This document shows, one piece after another, positions 17,657-24,469 of a stretch of DNA of 64,000 nucleotides. The stretch comes from JACQFK01 sp035644495. Lineage in GTDB: Bacteria > Planctomycetota > MHYJ01 > JACPRB01. How positions within the stretch are numbered: position 1 is the stretch's first letter; every line of letters begins with the position of its first letter. Made by a program: the position numbers and the translations under genes. The notes under the pieces are model-generated. The model was not told the DNA's origin. It saw only the letters and a program-made list of their open reading frames with translations, and ran no database searches. The stretch is from the NCBI GenBank assembly GCA_035644495.1, contig DASQOM010000120.1, positions 6,458-70,457 on the forward strand. The letters run 5' to 3'.

Positions 17657-18795
17657 TTCGGGCTCCTTTCGTCCCTCTTCACCTCGCAGCCCCACGGTTT
17701 GAGCTGCTCGGCGGCGGCCTTCCGCGCTTCCTCCTCCCGGCGGGGGGCGAGACGCTGACGCGCCTTCTCCGCCACCTCCGCCGCGGCCGCCGTCTGCGCC
17801 TCGCCGATCGCGGCGTTCACCCGCCGCTCCGCTTCAAAAGTCTCGGTGAGACGCGTGATCTCGTTCCTCAGCTGCTGGCGCCGCCGTTCCAGCTCGCGCC
17901 GGACCTCCGGCGTGGCGAGCAGCTCCCCGGATTCCAGCGAGCGCTCCGCCGACTGCGCCTCCCCGACCACCTCGGCCAGCGCCTGCGCCGCCGACACGCT
18001 CCTCACCGCCGCCTCCCGGCGAGACGCCTCCATGGCCGAGATCCGTCCCAGCTCTTCGCGGGAGACGGGGCCCAGTTTGTCGATCGGCGCCTTCCAGGGA
18101 TCCTTGAGCGCGTCGTTCCAGAGCGCCGCCTTCTCCTTGCGGCGGACCTCATACTGCTCCATCACCGCCGTATTGCGAGCTTCGGCCCGGAGCGTCCCCG
18201 CCCCGATCTTCAGCGGCGGCACCAGCGTCTCGGGAATCCCCAGGTCGCGGTTCAGATCGATCTCCCGCACCGGCTTCCCGTCCAGGCCCCGGAGCTCCGA
18301 GGTCCGGCGGCAGGCTTTCTGCGCCTCGTCCAGCGCCATCCCCTGCTTCGCCTTGGCATCGAGACACTCCTTGATGGCCCGGGCCTGCGACTCGCGCTGG
18401 ACGCCGTCGAGCGCCCGTTCCAGCGAACGGCAGCCGTCCAGCTCCTGCCCCAGCATCGTGTTGGCCGAGATGCGGTAGTGCTTGATCGCGTCGCACACGG
18501 TCGGCGACGCGTAGCAGGCGAGCACCAGGGCCGACCCGGCCAGTTCCGACTGCACGGCCGACAGCGCCCCACCCAGAAACTCCTCCTTCAGGTTCTTGGT
18601 GAAGAGGCTGCGGAAGCTGGCCTTGAGATCGAAGCTTCCGCACCCCAGGTCCGGCGCCGCGTCCAGCTGGATCGACGCCCGCTGAGGCTTCACGTCCTTC
18701 AGCTCCACGCCCGGAGGCAGACGCCGCCGCAGCTCCCGATCCCGCTCGATCAGGTCCTGGCCCAGGAGCAGCCCGAGGAACAGCAGGCTAGTCAT
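17653..18795 (-). CDS. TraH-like exported coiled-coil protein
   Basis: 380 aa with a short hydrophobic N terminus (TSLLFLGLLLGQDLI). Residues ~48-140 resemble the F-type pilus assembly protein TraH in layout: LGCGSFDLKASF, then LAGSALVLACYASPTVC, then SANTMLGQELDGCRSLERA. The Cys spacing mirrors the CGGIDLFxGSF / CPTC / SC pattern I recall for TraH. The C-terminal third is charged coiled coil (EAQSAERSLESGELL to the end). TraH acts in the periplasm/outer membrane during F-pilus extension. The assignment rests partly on gene order after TrbC- and TraF-like genes; otherwise it would be an unknown exported coiled-coil protein. Confidence 0.5.
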   Translation of the reverse strand: MTSLLFLGLLLGQDLIERDRELRRRLPPGVELKDVKPQRASIQLDAAPDLGCGSFDLKASFRSLFTKNLKEEFLGGALSAVQSELAGSALVLACYASPTVCDAIKHYRISANTMLGQELDGCRSLERALDGVQRESQARAIKECLDAKAKQGMALDEAQKACRRTSELRGLDGKPVREIDLNRDLGIPETLVPPLKIGAGTLRAEARNTAVMEQYEVRRKEKAALWNDALKDPWKAPIDKLGPVSREELGRISAMEASRREAAVRSVSAAQALAEVVGEAQSAERSLESGELLATPEVRRELERRRQQLRNEITRLTETFEAERRVNAAIGEAQTAAAAEVAEKARQRLAPRREEEARKAAAEQLKPWGCEVKRDERSPK

Positions 18796-19276
18796 GCGGC
18801 AGCTCCTTCATCAGCGCTTCGCGCGGCGTGAAGCCGCGCAGCACTTTCCCCCCGGCGACCAGTGTGGGCGTCATCGTCACGCCATACTGCGACCAGAGCG
18901 GGGATCCGGCCGGAACGCGGACGACGGGGAGTCCCTGCAGCTCCTGATCCTGCCGGGCGCACCAGGGGCAACCCTCGCGCGAGAAGTAGAGCAGCGGCGC
19001 CTCGGCCTTCCTCCCCTGCTCCGCCTCCACCGCCGCAATGGCCGCCCGCAGTCGTCGGAACCGCTCCTCCTGCCAGGCCAGATACGAGCGCGCAGTCTCG
19101 GCGCTCGGAGCGTCCAGCAGCCGCTTCACCGCCGGCGGCGCCGCCGAGTCCGCCCAGAGATCCGCCGCCGCGGGCTCCGACGCCTTCCGCCGGCTGTTCC
19201 AGAAGTCCACGTCCCGCCGCTCGAAGAACCGGCTGTCGTCCCCGACGAGCGCCCATAAGGCGATCAGCGCGCGCAT
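18788..19276 (-). CDS. TraF-like thioredoxin-fold protein
   Basis: 162 aa with a short hydrophobic start (RALIALWALVG). The N-terminal half is helical. The C-terminal half is thioredoxin-like, with APLLYFSREGCPWCARQDQEL (active-site CPWC) and the cis-Pro region VTMTPTLVAGGKVLRGF. This two-part layout, with YFSREGCPWC like the YFFRSDCPYC of TraF, matches the TraF/TrbB group of F-type conjugation systems, which make or shuffle disulfides in the periplasm. Unlike classical TraF, it keeps a full CxxC. It overlaps the TrbC-like gene by 13 nt and the TraH-like gene by 8 nt. Confidence 0.6.
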   Translation of the reverse strand: MRALIALWALVGDDSRFFERRDVDFWNSRRKASEPAAADLWADSAAPPAVKRLLDAPSAETARSYLAWQEERFRRLRAAIAAVEAEQGRKAEAPLLYFSREGCPWCARQDQELQGLPVVRVPAGSPLWSQYGVTMTPTLVAGGKVLRGFTPREALMKELPHD

Positions 19277-19629
19277 TTCATCAGCTCCTTCACGTCGACC
19301 TTCGTCCCCGTCGCGACGTGGACCCGGTCCCCGCGCACGACGGCGACCGCCGGCAACCGCCGGATGCCGAGCTTCCTCGCCATCCGGAGGCCGTCCTCGT
19401 CGAACGGGCGGACGTCGCCGGCGGCCTGCACCGTGGCAAGGAACGCCTCCGAGGGCTCGCGGTCGCCGAAGTACCGCTCGACGAGCAGCACCGCCCGCAC
19501 CTTCTCCCCCTTGACCTGCTCGAAAATCCGGGACGCATCCGGAGAGTCCGGCGAGAAGAAGATCCAGATCGTCGGAGCGTCCTGAGAGGAAGCCAGCCCG
19601 GCGACGAGCAAGGCAGCGAGCAGTTTCAT
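19264..19629 (-). CDS. TrbC-like thioredoxin-fold protein
   Basis: 121 aa with a cleavable signal (KLLAALLVAGLASS). The fold is thioredoxin-like without a CxxC: TIWIFFSPDSPDASRIFEQV, then ERYFGDREPSEAFLATVQAAG, then ARKLGIRRLPAVAVVRGDRV. This matches the type-F conjugative pilus assembly protein TrbC (F.S.SMP..S...L...; FGVTRVPAFVV). It opens the coupled operon. The ATG is only ~10 nt from the GxxExxY remnant and its flanking repeat, and I see no SD or clear promoter, so expression may have been altered by that element. Confidence 0.6.
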   Translation of the reverse strand: MKLLAALLVAGLASSQDAPTIWIFFSPDSPDASRIFEQVKGEKVRAVLLVERYFGDREPSEAFLATVQAAGDVRPFDEDGLRMARKLGIRRLPAVAVVRGDRVHVATGTKVDVKELMKCAR

Positions 19630-19639
19630 AAAGACCCGT

Positions 19640-19913
19640 TCAACCCAAAGCCACGAAGGTCACCCAGAACACGAAGTTCCATTCACGACGCGGCGGATGC
19701 CCCGCTGCAGCACCGGGGTGCGGAAGTTCAAAAGAAGGCCAAGCCACTTTCCCGTGGGTCGGAGATAGGGTCACCTCGTGCACCAGGCACTCCTCGTAGA
19801 TCGATTCGAAGAGTCCCGGTCCCAGCGCCCGGCGCACCGCATTGGCGGCTCCGATGATCCGGGGGGACACCGCCTTGATTTCTTCTTCGGTGTCCTTTGT
19901 GGCTTGTGTTCCA
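19640..19913 (-). mobile_element. Remnant GxxExxY element with inverted flanking repeats
   Basis: A degraded GxxExxY gene lies between two repeat copies. Upstream on the minus strand is AACACAAGCCACAAAGGACA (19894-19913 region). Downstream, read on the plus strand, is CCAAAGCCACGAAGGTCACC (from about 19650), so the copies face each other as inverted repeats. Related repeats without a gene occur at 11762-11846 and 35377-35659. GxxExxY (PDDEXK_3) genes are often flanked by such repeats; movement of the unit is an inference. Confidence 0.6.
19679..19890 (-). pseudogene. GxxExxY (PDDEXK_3) protein gene with internal deletion
   Basis: The N-terminal part is intact: EEIKAVS then RIIGAANAVRRALGPGLFES and IYEECLVHEV, where GPGLFESIYEE is the family's GxxExxY signature. 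After HEV only a few codons remain before the family's C-terminal segment appears in a different frame: TGKWLGLLLNFRTPVLQRG then IRRVVNG (19679-19755). Intact relatives have about 60 more residues between these blocks, including the nuclease-fold acidic residues. The gene therefore has an internal deletion and a frameshift. Reading on in the first frame gives a meaningless tail (WPSFELPHPGA). Confidence 0.85.
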
Positions 19914-20016
19914 TCATCCGCCTGAGGAGTGGGGGGGAAGGGGGAAAAGTCGGCAGGAAAAATGATCGGCCCGCATTATTGCCGTCCGGCCCACTACCCG
20001 GGTGGAGGACGAGCGA

Positions 20017-20211
20017 ATGTGGAGCGTGAAAGACGGAAAGCTGTTCTGCAGACGCGATCCCGTCTCGGTGCGGCGCGTGGTGGTCCAGATGGTGATGGGG
20101 CGGGCCACGGGGCCGGTGCCAGACGAAAAGGCCCGGCACATGCTCCGGATGGAGCGGGCGTTGTCGCTCCGGAGCCTCTCGCAATCGCTCCAGGAGGAGC
20201 GGACCGCATGA
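20017..20211 (+). CDS. Tiny basic protein 1 of a four-gene cluster
   Basis: 64 aa (MWSVKDGKLFCRRDP...). GGAGG lies 11 nt before the ATG (8-nt spacer after the purine run). It is arginine-rich (VSVRRVVVQMVMGRATG; ARHMLRMERALSLRSLSQSL) with a helical second half, and resembles no family I know. Its stop overlaps the next ATG as ATGA, good evidence that both are real genes. The cluster ends with a Ser/Thr kinase gene. Confidence 0.55.
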   Translation: MWSVKDGKLFCRRDPVSVRRVVVQMVMGRATGPVPDEKARHMLRMERALSLRSLSQSLQEERTA

Positions 20212-20393
20212 GCCAGATGGAGCCGGTCTTCTGCCACTTCCCCGAGACGCTGCGGCTGGTGCAGGTGGTCCGGCTCCTCGACGAGTGCCTCCGGCAGCCG
20301 CCCGCGGAGGATGCGCGGGAGCGAATCCGGGGCCAAGTGCGTGACTTGATCGATCGCGGGCGCGAGATCGCCCGGGAGAATTTCGTGACGTAG
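20208..20393 (+). CDS. Tiny helical protein 2 of the cluster
   Basis: 61 aa, helical and charged (LRLVQVVRLLDECLRQPP; RIRGQVRDLIDRGREIAREN). The start is fixed by the ATGA overlap with the preceding gene and by CAGGAGGAG about 10 nt upstream. No recognised family, signal or membrane segment. Followed 28 nt downstream by a strong G+C-rich hairpin. Confidence 0.55.
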   Translation: MSQMEPVFCHFPETLRLVQVVRLLDECLRQPPAEDARERIRGQVRDLIDRGREIARENFVT

Positions 20394-20421
20394 ACCCCGG
20401 CCGGCGCAGGCGGCCCGGGCC

Positions 20422-20448
20422 TGCACCCCTCGCGCGAGGGTGCAGGTC
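20422..20448. promoter_or_regulatory. Strong hairpin before tiny gene 3
   Basis: CCTGCAC pairs with GTGCAGG, and inside it CCTCG pairs with CGAGG with a single bulged C and a CG turn. It lies 13 nt before the ATG at 20461, ending just before its SD (GGGAGG). With no T tract it looks more like an attenuator or an mRNA-processing or stability element than a terminator. Confidence 0.5.
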
Positions 20449-20460
20449 AGGGAGGTGCCG

Positions 20461-20637
20461 ATGGCGCCGGACGGAGGGCCGCGCTCCGGACGATACCGGG
20501 ACCGGTTCGTGCGGGAGACGGCCCGAAGGATCTACTTCCTCCTCGCCCTGTCGTCCCGGTTCGCCGAGCCGGCGCGGCTGATGGAGGAGCTGCGGCGGAG
20601 GCTCTGCCGATGCCGCGGCCGGGCCGAGGGGCGCTGA
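20461..20637 (+). CDS. Tiny basic protein 3 of the cluster
   Basis: 58 aa, strongly basic (GRYRDRFVRETARR; RLMEELRRRLCRCRGRAEGR), with a short hydrophobic middle (IYFLLALSS). SD GGGAGG lies 5 nt before the ATG. No family recognised. The basic ends suggest nucleic-acid or membrane-surface binding, but that is a guess. Confidence 0.5.
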   Translation: MAPDGGPRSGRYRDRFVRETARRIYFLLALSSRFAEPARLMEELRRRLCRCRGRAEGR

Positions 20638-20792
20638 CCCCCGGCCCGTTCTTTGAGATTGTTGCGCGAAGCTCTTTCTTGAAGCTTCGCTTTGCCGCCA
20701 GGACGGCGCCCCTCCTTGTGGAGCGGTGTCGGGGCACTTTGACTCCGGCATCGCTCCTGGTCAGCGATGCTGTTCCATGGGAGGGACTGACG
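20638..20792 (+). other. Non-coding spacer with two perfect hairpins
   Basis: No credible gene. GCGAAGCT/AGCTTCGC (20666-20690, 9-nt loop) and GCATCGCT/AGCGATGC (20748-20770, 7-nt loop) are both perfect 8-bp stems. The second ends about 10 nt before the SD of the 32-aa peptide. A structured leader or small RNA is possible. Confidence 0.45.
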
Positions 20793-20891
20793 ATGGATGG
20801 CTTTCAGAGCTTCCTCGATCAGGTCCTGCAGACGGTGATCCTGGCCCTGCCGAGCTTGCTCGACTGGGTCATCACCCGGCTGAAGGGCTAG
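20793..20891 (+). CDS. 32-aa amphipathic/hydrophobic peptide
   Basis: Starts MDGFQSFLDQVLQTV and ends LPSLLDWVITRLKG. SD GGAGGG sits 7 nt before the ATG. The peptide is a single hydrophobic or amphipathic helix with Pro and Trp in its second half and a basic end, like small membrane peptides or type I toxins. It is preceded by two hairpins and followed by the kinase gene after 68 nt. No homolog recognised; shortness limits confidence. Confidence 0.5.
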   Translation: MDGFQSFLDQVLQTVILALPSLLDWVITRLKG

Positions 20892-20959
20892 CGCCGACGG
20901 CGGCGTCAGGGCCGGCCACGGGGGGGATCCCCCGTGGCCCGGTCCCCCTGAGGGGCCCT

Positions 20960-22171
20960 ATGGACTTTGGACGCTACGAGATCCTGGAAGAACGGGCGCG
21001 CGGCGCCTGCGGCATCGTCTATCAGGCGCGCGACCGCGAGCTCGACCGCATCGTCGCCCTCAAGGCGCTGCGACAGGACGACTCCGGCCCGCTTTCCCGC
21101 GAGCGCTTCCTCCGCGAGGCGCGGCTGGCCGCGTCCCTCGACCACCCGAACATCGTCAAGATCCTCGAGACCGGGGAACACGAGGGCCGGCTCTTCTACA
21201 CGATGCCGCTGCTCGAGGGCGAGCTCCTGCGGGGGCCGCTGCCGCCCGCCGAAGCCTGCCGCCTCCTCGAGCGCGTCGCCCGCGCCGCCGCGCACGCCCA
21301 CTCCCGCGGGATCGTCCACCGCGACCTCAAGCCCTCCAACATCGTCGTCTGCTCGGGCGAGCCCGTCGTGACCGACTTCGGCGTGGCGCGCGGCCCCGGA
21401 GATCCGCGGTTGACCGAGACCGGCGAACTGCTCGGCACCCCCGCCTATATGGCGCCCGAACAGGCCCGGGGAGACTCGCGCGAAGCCGACGGACGGGCCG
21501 ACGTCTACTCCATCGGCGTCATGCTCCACGAGCTGCTCTCCGGCCGTCTCCCGCACAGCGCGCCGTCGTTCCTCGAGCTGTCGTCCAAGATCCTCAACGA
21601 TCCCGCGCCCGACCTCGAAGGATTCGACCCCGCCCTGCGGAATCTCGTGCGCCGCTGCCTGGAGAAGAATCCGGCATCGCGGCCCGACGCCGTCGCGCTC
21701 GCCCGGAGCCTGGCCCGCTGGCTGCCGCGCCGGCCGTCGCGCTGGCCCGCGGCACTCCCGATACTCCTCGCCGCGGCCGCCGCCGCCCTGTGGGGCGCCG
21801 CGCCGTCCGACCGGCCGCCCCCCTCGATGATCCGGATCGGCGAGATCTGGATTGACCGCGAGGAGGCGCCGCCGCGCGCGGGAGGATATTCGTATCTCGA
21901 CGCCGTCGCCTACTGTCTGCGCGCCGGCAAACGGCTGCCGACCGAGCCGGAGTGGGAGGCGGGGGCGGCTGAAGGCTGCCGGGATATGGCCGATCACCTG
22001 GCGGAGTGGACGGCGACCGAGGGACGCCCGGGGCGGGACACGCGGGTCGTGCGCGGCGGCCACTGGCTGAGCCCGCAGGACCGCCGGACGATCCGCGAGC
22101 GGCAGGAACTGCCCGTCACGAAGCGGTCGCCGACGCTCGGCTTCCGCTGCGCCAGCGCGTCGCCGCCTTAG
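20960..22171 (+). CDS. Ser/Thr protein kinase fused to a mini FGE-sulfatase-like domain
   Basis: 403 aa. Residues ~5-260 are a Hanks-type kinase: the glycine loop is degenerate (ARGACG where GxGxxG is usual), but the catalytic Lys (IVALKAL), HRDLKPSN, DFGVARG and APE (MAPEQARG) are intact. One membrane helix follows (WPAALPILLAAAAAALWG). The C-terminal ~115 residues keep the landmarks of the formylglycine-generating-enzyme fold (RLPTEPEWE, DMADHLAEWT, VVRGGHW, LGFRCA) but are about half the usual length, so a sensor role is likelier than catalysis. The start follows SD AGGGG. The stop overlaps the convergent gene by 4 nt. Confidence 0.88.
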   Translation: MDFGRYEILEERARGACGIVYQARDRELDRIVALKALRQDDSGPLSRERFLREARLAASLDHPNIVKILETGEHEGRLFYTMPLLEGELLRGPLPPAEACRLLERVARAAAHAHSRGIVHRDLKPSNIVVCSGEPVVTDFGVARGPGDPRLTETGELLGTPAYMAPEQARGDSREADGRADVYSIGVMLHELLSGRLPHSAPSFLELSSKILNDPAPDLEGFDPALRNLVRRCLEKNPASRPDAVALARSLARWLPRRPSRWPAALPILLAAAAAALWGAAPSDRPPPSMIRIGEIWIDREEAPPRAGGYSYLDAVAYCLRAGKRLPTEPEWEAGAAEGCRDMADHLAEWTATEGRPGRDTRVVRGGHWLSPQDRRTIRERQELPVTKRSPTLGFRCASASPP

Positions 22172-22797
22172 GTGCCGTCGCGCACGAGCAGGTATCGGGT
22201 GTGGGGAAGCGCCGTCCGGGAGACGTGCTCCGGCAGCGTATGCTGGATCGCGACCCCCGGGACCAGGTCGATCTCCGCGACCTTGAACACGGCGCGCACG
22301 AACGCCGAACAGAAGGCCGAATCCCGGTCCGCTCCCTTGTCCATCGTCTTCCGCATCATCGCCCAATAGGTCTGGAGGATCCCGGGCAGGTCGTACTTGG
22401 TCCGCTTCGCGACCAGGTCGAGGCCGGCAACCACGACCCGCCGGACGTCCTTGTCCTTGAGCCCGAGATCCAGCACGGCCACGTTGGGCCACTCCTTTTC
22501 GCTGCCGTACTTGTCGATGCGGTTTTCCTGCACGCCGTTGCGGAGTTGCCCCTTGCCCATGTCGAAGTCGCTCTCGAGCAGCCAGTGCTCGCCGTCCACG
22601 CGCTCGCCCTCGAACACCGCGACGTGCGACCAGAGACTGGGCCTGGCCTCGTCGTTCATGTCCTTCTGCCCGACGCGGATCGCGCGGTCGATCCCCGAGC
22701 TGCCGCCGAACAGCCCCACGCAGCCGGGCTTGGCGTATTTCTTCATGAACTCCACGTTGCCCAGCGCGGTGATGCGGTGAATCCTGTTCTCGCCCAT
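22168..22797 (-). CDS. Permuted NlpC/P60 (YiiX-like) cysteine hydrolase-like protein
   Basis: 209 aa. An early His in SHVAVFEGERVDGEHW and a late Cys in SAFCSAFVRAVF follow the circularly permuted papain/NlpC-P60 order (His first, Cys on the later helix), as in YiiX/YebB-type proteins, which cleave peptides or lipids. No signal peptide is seen. It ends an operon with acylphosphatase and lexA, 3 nt after the former. The function is inferred from the motif order alone. Confidence 0.5.
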   Translation of the reverse strand: MGENRIHRITALGNVEFMKKYAKPGCVGLFGGSSGIDRAIRVGQKDMNDEARPSLWSHVAVFEGERVDGEHWLLESDFDMGKGQLRNGVQENRIDKYGSEKEWPNVAVLDLGLKDKDVRRVVVAGLDLVAKRTKYDLPGILQTYWAMMRKTMDKGADRDSAFCSAFVRAVFKVAEIDLVPGVAIQHTLPEHVSRTALPHTRYLLVRDGT

Positions 22798-22800
22798 GTC

Positions 22801-23070
22801 CTATCGGATCCCGAAATCCCTGAAATCCTCCAGCGTCTCCTCGTACGTCACCGCGATGTCCGTGACGCGCGCCTCCTCCGGGCCGCGATAGCACCACTTG
22901 ATGAGCTTCTCGACCTGCTCCCGCGTGCCCTGCGCCACGGCCTCGACGCGGCCGTCCGGGAGATTGCGCACCCAGCCCGTGACGCCGATCCCCTGCCCCT
23001 CGCGGCGGCACGACCAGCGGTACCCCACGCCCTGCACGATCCCGGAGATGAGCAGGCGCGCGCGGACCAT
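22801..23070 (-). CDS. acyP: Acylphosphatase
   Basis: 89 aa, the usual size. The motif GIVQGVGYRWSCRREG carries the phosphate-binding loop and catalytic Arg18; Asn36 is in GWVRNLPDG. It hydrolyses acyl phosphates such as carbamoyl phosphate in the cytoplasm. The ATG overlaps the lexA stop by one base (TGATG), so the two are coupled, an unusual pairing. Confidence 0.92.
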   Translation of the reverse strand: MVRARLLISGIVQGVGYRWSCRREGQGIGVTGWVRNLPDGRVEAVAQGTREQVEKLIKWCYRGPEEARVTDIAVTYEETLEDFRDFGIR

Positions 23071-23642
23071 CAGAGTTTCCGGAAGACCCCGACGACCACG
23101 CCCTGGACGTCGACGCGGTCGACGACGATCGGCGCCATCGTGCCGTTCGCCGGCTGCAGCCGGATCCTGCCGTTCTCCTTGTAGAAGCGCTTCAGCGTCG
23201 CCTCGCCGTCGTCGAGGAGCGCCACCACGGTCTCGCCGTTCCGCGCGGCGGGGGTCCGTTCGACGATGACATAGTCGCCGTCGCGGATATGGTCCTCGAT
23301 CATGGAGTTGCCGCGCACCTCGAGGGCGAAGTAGTCCTTGCCGGCCTTCATGACCCCGAGCACGTCGAGTTCGTCCGGATGAACGATCGCCTCGATGGGC
23401 TTGCCGGCGGCGATCCGGCCGGTGACGGGCAGCCGGCGCGTGGAGGTCAGCACCTCGATCCCGCGGCGGCGGTAATAGCTCCGCTTGATGTGCCGGGACT
23501 TCTCGAGCTGGCGGAGGTGGCTCAGGACCGTGACCTTCGTGATCTTGAGGTGGTCGGCCACCTCCTGCAGCGTCGGCGAGTAGCCGTTGCGCTGCGTGAA
23601 GTCTTCGACGAACCTCAGGACTTCCAGCTGCTTGGGCGTCAC
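23070..23642 (-). CDS. lexA: LexA SOS repressor
   Basis: 190 aa. The N-terminal winged helix (TPKQLEVLRFVEDFTQRNGY, then EVADHLKITKVTVLSHLRQL) is followed by the self-cleavage site Ala79-Gly80 (GRIAAGKP) and the S24 peptidase dyad Ser113 (RGNSM) and Lys151 (GEATLKRF). It represses DNA-damage genes until RecA triggers self-cleavage. Here it is embedded in a coupled operon (ATGA with the exported protein upstream, 1-nt overlap with acyP downstream) rather than being monocistronic. No canonical SOS box was recognised upstream. Confidence 0.95.
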   Translation of the reverse strand: MTPKQLEVLRFVEDFTQRNGYSPTLQEVADHLKITKVTVLSHLRQLEKSRHIKRSYYRRRGIEVLTSTRRLPVTGRIAAGKPIEAIVHPDELDVLGVMKAGKDYFALEVRGNSMIEDHIRDGDYVIVERTPAARNGETVVALLDDGEATLKRFYKENGRIRLQPANGTMAPIVVDRVDVQGVVVGVFRKL

Positions 23643-24469
23643 GGTTTGTCCTTCTTGTCGGGGGCGGGGGGAGGCTTGTCGCCGTCGTCCTCCTTGAACG
23701 ACTGCTTCACCGACGGCGGCCGCGACAGGACCCGCGCCGGCGGCGGCTCGAAGCCCTTCAGCGGCGTGCGCACCAGTCCGGGCGGCAGCTCGAAGTCCGC
23801 GTCGGGGATCTCACGCGCCTGCGCCGCCGTGACCTCGAACTGCTCGACGATGCGGTCCATGAAGAGCGTATAGCGGATCGTCCCTTTGGAGGGCAGGCCT
23901 CCGAGGGAGCGCAGCTTCTCGGCGACCGCCGGATGGAAGCCGCCCGCGGCCGACAGCGCGTCCATCCATCCCGGGGCCTGGAGGTTGGCGTTGACGTCGA
24001 CGGAGATCCGGATGCGGTCGCCGTTCACGATCACCTCGCGCCGGAGGCCGTCGGACTTGAGCTCGACCTGGGGGGCCGCTGCGAACTGGTCGAAGCCCTG
24101 GAGGAGGTCGTCGAGTTCCTTCTCGTCGGCGGTGCCCGGGACGCGGGCCTTTGCCGCGCGGATCTCGTCCAGTCGCGTCTTCCGGAGGGCGGCGGCCTCG
24201 TCGAAGGTGAACTCCGCGTACTCCCGCGCCAGCGGGTCCGCCTTATAGATCTTCTTCAGGTCGCTGCGGATGATCAGGCGCTCGCCGAAGGTGAGGTCGA
24301 GGATGGCGAGGTTTCCGCCCTTGATGAGGATCCGTTCCTTCCGCTGGACCTCGTCGCGGCGGCCGAGCCAGTCGATCGTGGTCCGCTTGACGGTGCGCTC
24401 GACCGCCACCCCGTTCGACGAAGGGTCCTGCGCGAGGAGCGCGAGCACGGCCAGGGCGGCGAGCGTCAT
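23639..24469 (-). CDS. Exported protein of unknown function
   Basis: 276 aa with a signal-like start (TLAALAVLALLAQ). The body reads like a periplasmic, lipoprotein-carrier-type beta protein: VERTVKRTTIDWLGRRDEVQ, LIIRSDLKKIYKADPLAREY. The tail is Pro/Lys/Asp-rich (GDKPPPAPDKKDKP) and probably disordered. It lies between an ABC permease and lexA with ATGA overlaps at both ends, so it may serve the transporter. Family not recognised. Confidence 0.65.
   Translation of the reverse strand: MTLAALAVLALLAQDPSSNGVAVERTVKRTTIDWLGRRDEVQRKERILIKGGNLAILDLTFGERLIIRSDLKKIYKADPLAREYAEFTFDEAAALRKTRLDEIRAAKARVPGTADEKELDDLLQGFDQFAAAPQVELKSDGLRREVIVNGDRIRISVDVNANLQAPGWMDALSAAGGFHPAVAEKLRSLGGLPSKGTIRYTLFMDRIVEQFEVTAAQAREIPDADFELPPGLVRTPLKGFEPPPARVLSRPPSVKQSFKEDDGDKPPPAPDKKDKP

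Noticed and set aside
19771..20751. 326-codon frame beginning MPESKCPDTAPQ with MEHKPQRTPKKK inside it
   Set aside because: Out-of-frame reading through the repeat and GxxExxY remnant; low-complexity Pro/Arg/Ser translation.
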